Origin: Bacillota bacterium
GTDB taxonomy: Bacteria; Bacillota_I; Bacilli_A; RFN20; CAG-826
NCBI GenBank assembly: GCA_023457325.1
Contig: JAEWLX010000009.1
Coordinates: forward strand, 1-25,722
DNA: 25,722 bases
Direction: 5' to 3'
In this document: piece after piece, positions 23,211 through 25,722 of the stretch
Position numbering within the stretch: the first letter of the stretch is position 1
How the letters are laid out: every line of letters starts with the position of its first letter
The notes under the pieces: model-generated
Databases searched by the model: none
The model's input: only the letters and a program-made list of their open reading frames with translations
What the model was told of the DNA's origin: nothing
Translations under genes and position numbers: made by a program

Positions 23211-24209
23211 CTAACCAACAATACCAGTCTTGAGTTTAGAAACGAGATCATTGAAAATAGTCTCGTTTTTCTTTAGAAACTCTTTTGCCGTTTCGCGGCC
23301 TTGTCCAATTCGCTCGCCATTATATTCATACCATGAACCTGATTTCTTAATTAAGCCCATGTCGATTGACAAGTCGAGGACTTCGCCTTCTTTGGAAATG
23401 CCTTTACCATAAATGATATCGACTTTACACGATTTAAATGGTGGCGCAACTTTGTTTTTAACGATTTTGACATTAACCGTATTACCGACGATGTCGTTTC
23501 CGTCTTTAATTGCTTCCGAGCGACGAATATCAATGCGCACTGAAGCATAAAATTTCAAGGCTCTTCCCCCGCTTGTCGTCTCGGGATTGCCATAAACAAT
23601 TCCGACTTTTTCACGAAGTTGGTTGATAAAGACAATCGTGCAAGAAGAACGGTTTAAAACAGCAACTAACTTACGCATTGCTTTTGACATCAAGCGCGCT
23701 TGAAGTCCGACTTGATTGTCGGCCATTAAGCCATCAAGTTCAGCTTGAGGAACAAGAGCCGCAACACTATCAACCACGATAATATCGATGGCTCCGCTTG
23801 AAGCGAGCATTTCAACGATTTCCAAGGCCTGTTCACCACTGTCGGGTTGCGAAAGGATTAAATCATCAATGTCGACTCCAAGATTACGAGCATATATTGG
23901 ATCGATCGAATGCTCGGCATCGACAAAGGCTGCACGACCACCTTGTTTTTGTGCCTCGGCGATTGCGTGAAGAGCAAGAGTTGTTTTACCACTACTCTCT
24001 GGTCCATATATTTCAATAATGCGTCCTTTTGGATATCCACCTACGCCAAGAGCGGCGTCGATGAGAAGAGATCCCGAGGGAATCGCATCCACTTCAACAT
24101 GGGGGCGTTCACCAAGACGCATAACGGCGCCTTTACCATACGTTTTTTCGATAGCCTTTAACGCCTCATCGAGGGCGGACACTTTGTCTTTAGATGTTTC
24201 TTTTGCCAT
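23211..24209 (-). CDS. recA: Recombinase A
   Basis: A 332-residue RecA for homologous recombination and SOS induction. Walker A is GPESSGKTT (about 69-77), Walker B is IIVVDSVAAL, loop L1/L2 regions include LDGLMADNQVGLQARLMSKAMRK and NPETTSGGRALKFYAS, and the C-terminal domain ends in KKNETIFNDLVSKLKTG. Length is slightly short of the average. GAGGA lies about 7 bases before the ATG. No LexA-type box (GAAC-N4-GTTC) is seen in the 50 bases upstream, so SOS control may be absent or act further upstream. It ends the rnpB-pgsA-cinA-recA run; pgsA-cinA-recA is also the Bacillus order. Its TAG stop directly abuts the XRE TAG. Confidence 0.98.
   Translation of the reverse strand: MAKETSKDKVSALDEALKAIEKTYGKGAVMRLGERPHVEVDAIPSGSLLIDAALGVGGYPKGRIIEIYGPESSGKTTLALHAIAEAQKQGGRAAFVDAEHSIDPIYARNLGVDIDDLILSQPDSGEQALEIVEMLASSGAIDIIVVDSVAALVPQAELDGLMADNQVGLQARLMSKAMRKLVAVLNRSSCTIVFINQLREKVGIVYGNPETTSGGRALKFYASVRIDIRRSEAIKDGNDIVGNTVNVKIVKNKVAPPFKSCKVDIIYGKGISKEGEVLDLSIDMGLIKKSGSWYEYNGERIGQGRETAKEFLKKNETIFNDLVSKLKTGIVG
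23240..23274 (+). terminator. XRE terminator located inside recA
   Basis: On the plus strand aaacgaga (23240-23247) pairs with tctcgttt (23261-23268) around a 13-base loop and runs into tttttcttt. It lies 30 bases after the XRE stop but entirely within the last codons of recA on the other strand. Confidence 0.75.
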
Positions 24210-24259
24210 TGTTTATCCTCACTAGATATATAGGTTTAATTTCCCGTAATGTTTAAAAA

Positions 24260-24724
24260 TTATTTAAATATGCTTAGCATAGCGTCGATCATCGCTTCGA
24301 CTGTCATGCGACGAATTGTCGCTCTTGAACCATTAAGGTTCATTGGAAAACCCCAGAGAGAGTCTTTACTAGCGATAGCGATGAAAATTTGACCAACTTG
24401 ATTACTTCCTTTTTCAATAGTTGGACCTGCATTGCCGGTGACGGAAAGGCAATAGTCAACATTTAAAAGGGTGCGACCATTATAAGCCATCTGACTAGCA
24501 ACTTCCCATGAGATTACTCCAAACTCATCAATTGTTTTTGCATCAACTTTGGCGAGATTTATTTTTTCCTCAGAAGTATAAGTGACAAGGCTACCTTTAA
24601 AAACCTCGCTAGCGCCTTCGATATCGGTTATAGCCGATGCAAACATGCCTCCAGTCATCGACTCAACTGCGCCGATAGTAATCTTTTTTTCTTTAAGAAT
24701 TTCGACTAGTTTTTGAGCTTTCAT
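24260..24724 (-). CDS. cinA: CinA C-terminal-type nicotinamide-nucleotide amidase
   Basis: A 154-residue protein that is only the CinA/PncC amidase domain, lacking the N-terminal MoCF-like domain of full CinA. It deamidates nicotinamide mononucleotide to nicotinate mononucleotide in pyridine nucleotide recycling. Family segments are VESMTGGMFASAITDIEGAS (with the SxTGG pattern), GSLVTYTSEEK and SVTGNAGPT. I place the start at ATG 24724, with GGGAGG about nine bases upstream; the longer frame from 24763 lies within pgsA and adds no family sequence. It still overlaps the pgsA end by 32 bases, an unusually long overlap. recA follows after 50 bases. Confidence 0.92.
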   Translation of the reverse strand: MKAQKLVEILKEKKITIGAVESMTGGMFASAITDIEGASEVFKGSLVTYTSEEKINLAKVDAKTIDEFGVISWEVASQMAYNGRTLLNVDYCLSVTGNAGPTIEKGSNQVGQIFIAIASKDSLWGFPMNLNGSRATIRRMTVEAMIDAMLSIFK

Positions 24725-25349
24725 CCTTTTTTTCCTCCCGTAAAACTTGACGATTTTCAACAACGTATATAATGCCTGATAAAAGCGAGACAGCCGTTGC
24801 GATATAAACGAGTATCTCAGCTATTTTTAAACCGGATGGAAAACCTGAGTCGAAGTAAGAAAAGGGCCATCCATTTAATAAAATGGCAACAATGGCGACC
24901 ATTTGGAGGACGGTTTTTGCTTTGCCAAAAATATTGGCAGCAATAACCTTGTTCTTTGTCACAGCGATTAGTCTAAGGGCATCAACAATTAAATCTCTAG
25001 CGATTAAAATGATCGCACACCAAAGAGAAAAAGTTAGTGTACTCGGAGCATAATTGGGGGCCACAATCAAAAATATCAATAAACCATCAATTAATAATTT
25101 ATCGGCGATGGGATCAAGAAATTTTCCTAAATCAGTAATCTGATTATTCTTGCGAGCCAGATATCCGTCGAGCCAGTCAGTCGCCGAAGCAATGATAAAG
25201 ACGATGGCTGTAATAAAATAAATAAGATTGATACCACTATTGCCAAGTGTAGGAACTGTAATATTAAGTAATGACAAAACAAAAAGAGCAATTAGCATTC
25301 CAACGACAATGATAATTCGGGAAATAGTAATCTTGGTGGGTAAGTTCAT
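24693..25349 (-). CDS. pgsA: CDP-diacylglycerol-glycerol-3-phosphate 3-phosphatidyltransferase
   Basis: A 218-residue integral membrane enzyme that makes phosphatidylglycerol phosphate, the first step to phosphatidylglycerol and cardiolipin. The CDP-alcohol phosphotransferase motif is complete: DWLDGYLARKNNQITDLG followed by KFLDPIADKLL, giving D-G-x2-A-R-x8-G-x3-D-x3-D. About five hydrophobic helices surround it. Taggaga lies 4-5 bases before the ATG. The start codon is only about 17 bases past the 3' end of rnpB, with no terminator between, so the mRNA is probably continuous with RNase P RNA or starts inside it. A charged tail (REEKKDESSKTSRNS) overlaps the cinA start. Confidence 0.95.
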   Translation of the reverse strand: MNLPTKITISRIIIVVGMLIALFVLSLLNITVPTLGNSGINLIYFITAIVFIIASATDWLDGYLARKNNQITDLGKFLDPIADKLLIDGLLIFLIVAPNYAPSTLTFSLWCAIILIARDLIVDALRLIAVTKNKVIAANIFGKAKTVLQMVAIVAILLNGWPFSYFDSGFPSGLKIAEILVYIATAVSLLSGIIYVVENRQVLREEKKDESSKTSRNS

Positions 25350-25365
25350 AATTCTCCTAAATGAG

Positions 25366-25704
25366 TACCGACCCTATAAGCCATGTTCTGTCGAGGGTAA
25401 CAATTTATCTATGCACAATGTGCATGAATGTTTCGATTCGTTTTTCGAAACAAACTTCCCCTACCAATTTTGGGTTTCTCGCTTGTGGGGTTTACAGCGT
25501 TCCACCTTAACGTTTCCGTTAAGCTTCGTCACTGTGGCACTTTCAGGGTTATTACCTTAGCCTAAGCTTTAGGTTTTCACCCGCCGTTATGCGCTCCCGC
25601 ATACCTAACGTTATCTTTTCCGCTAGCGCAATCACTACTGGCATCACAGCCAGTGCGAGCATGGACTTTCCTCTGGAATAACCAGCAGTTATCGAGGTCG
25701 GTGC
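25366..25704 (-). ncRNA. rnpB: RNase P RNA (Bacillus-like, type B)
   Basis: On the minus strand this holds the conserved core of RNase P RNA, which trims tRNA 5' ends. The P4/J region GAGGAAAGTCCATGCTCGC is at about 25673-25655. GAAAGTGCCACAGTGACGA and GTGGAACGCTGTAAACCCC follow, then a TTGGTAGGGGAA L15 loop that pairs with the tRNA CCA end. The 3' P4 partner ACAGAACATGGCTTAT is at 25391-25376. P1 is formed by ACCGACC (25702-25696) and GGTCGGT (25373-25367), which fixes the ends at about 339 bases. The L15 region and 3' half resemble Bacillus type B rather than E. coli type A. The exact ends are inferred from P1. Confidence 0.95.
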
Positions 25705-25710
25705 TATTTA

Positions 25711-25716
25711 ATTTTA
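25711..25716 (-). promoter_or_regulatory. -10 box of the rnpB promoter
   Basis: TAAAAT on the minus strand, 6 bases upstream of the predicted RNA start at 25704. The -35 lies outside the window. Confidence 0.5.
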
Positions 25717-25722
25717 GATGGG

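Noticed and set aside
25228..25560. 110-codon plus-strand frame across rnpB and pgsA
   Set aside because: It lies over RNase P RNA and the pgsA start on the opposite strand; the structured RNA explains the sequence.
1..25722. CRISPR array, insertion sequence, prophage or integron
   Set aside because: No spaced direct repeats, transposase, integrase or terminal inverted repeats were seen; the window is almost all housekeeping genes.

Overview
This window looks like a low-GC, Firmicutes-type chromosome segment, most likely from a Mollicutes-like or other reduced member of the Bacilli (Acholeplasma/Erysipelotrichia/RF39-like). The evidence is a Bacillus-like RNase P RNA, an RNA polymerase delta subunit (rpoE), RNase Y (rny) with ymdB, miaB and a YlbF/YmcA protein, a DUF951 protein, and gene orders that match Bacillus with pieces missing. 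argS-rpoE-fba lacks pyrG, and miaB-ymcA-miaA lacks mutS/mutL. TGA is a true stop (it ends the gltX-like gene), so this is not the Mycoplasma/Spiroplasma code. Assignment below class level is inference.

Layout. 1-450: the end of a tRNA array (a clipped 3' end, then Tyr, Gln, Lys, Leu) with a strong terminator. 450-1860: an orphan four-helix membrane protein (+), a small winged-helix protein (-), and a divergent NifU-type Fe-S scaffold (+). 1886-6572: minus-strand genes argS-rpoE-fba, then nrnA-cysQ. 6615-9539: ychF-ispF-gltX-like. 9664-9861: a cold-shock protein. 9940-22469: one long minus-strand run, rny-ymdB-miaB-ymcA-miaA-tcdA-fhs-DUF951-ABC ATPase-permease-ATPase/permease, with mostly overlapping or very short junctions. 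22470-22910: a gene-free regulatory stretch. 22911-23210: an XRE regulator (+). 23211-25704: rnpB-pgsA-cinA-recA (-).

How the genes work together. The rny run joins RNA decay (RNase Y, its Y-complex-type partner, YmdB) to three enzymes that modify A37 of tRNA (MiaA, MiaB, TcdA). It then continues into folate C1 metabolism and an unusual MacB/FtsX-type transporter. nrnA and the cysQ-like gene both belong to families that hydrolyse pAp.

Main points for a second look: (i) the gltX-family gene at the ancestral ispF-gltX locus has lost the HIGH, glutamate-site and KMSKS signatures yet is an intact ORF; (ii) the neighbouring argS is complete except for one in-frame TAA at codon 181; (iii) an nrnA promoter is built into the fba terminator; (iv) a winged-helix gene and nfuA share a divergent promoter region with an inverted repeat inside the spacer; (v) the XRE terminator lies inside recA; (vi) rnpB runs straight into pgsA with no terminator; (vii) several genes appear leaderless or lack a Shine-Dalgarno. 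All functional statements come from reading the sequence; no database search was possible.
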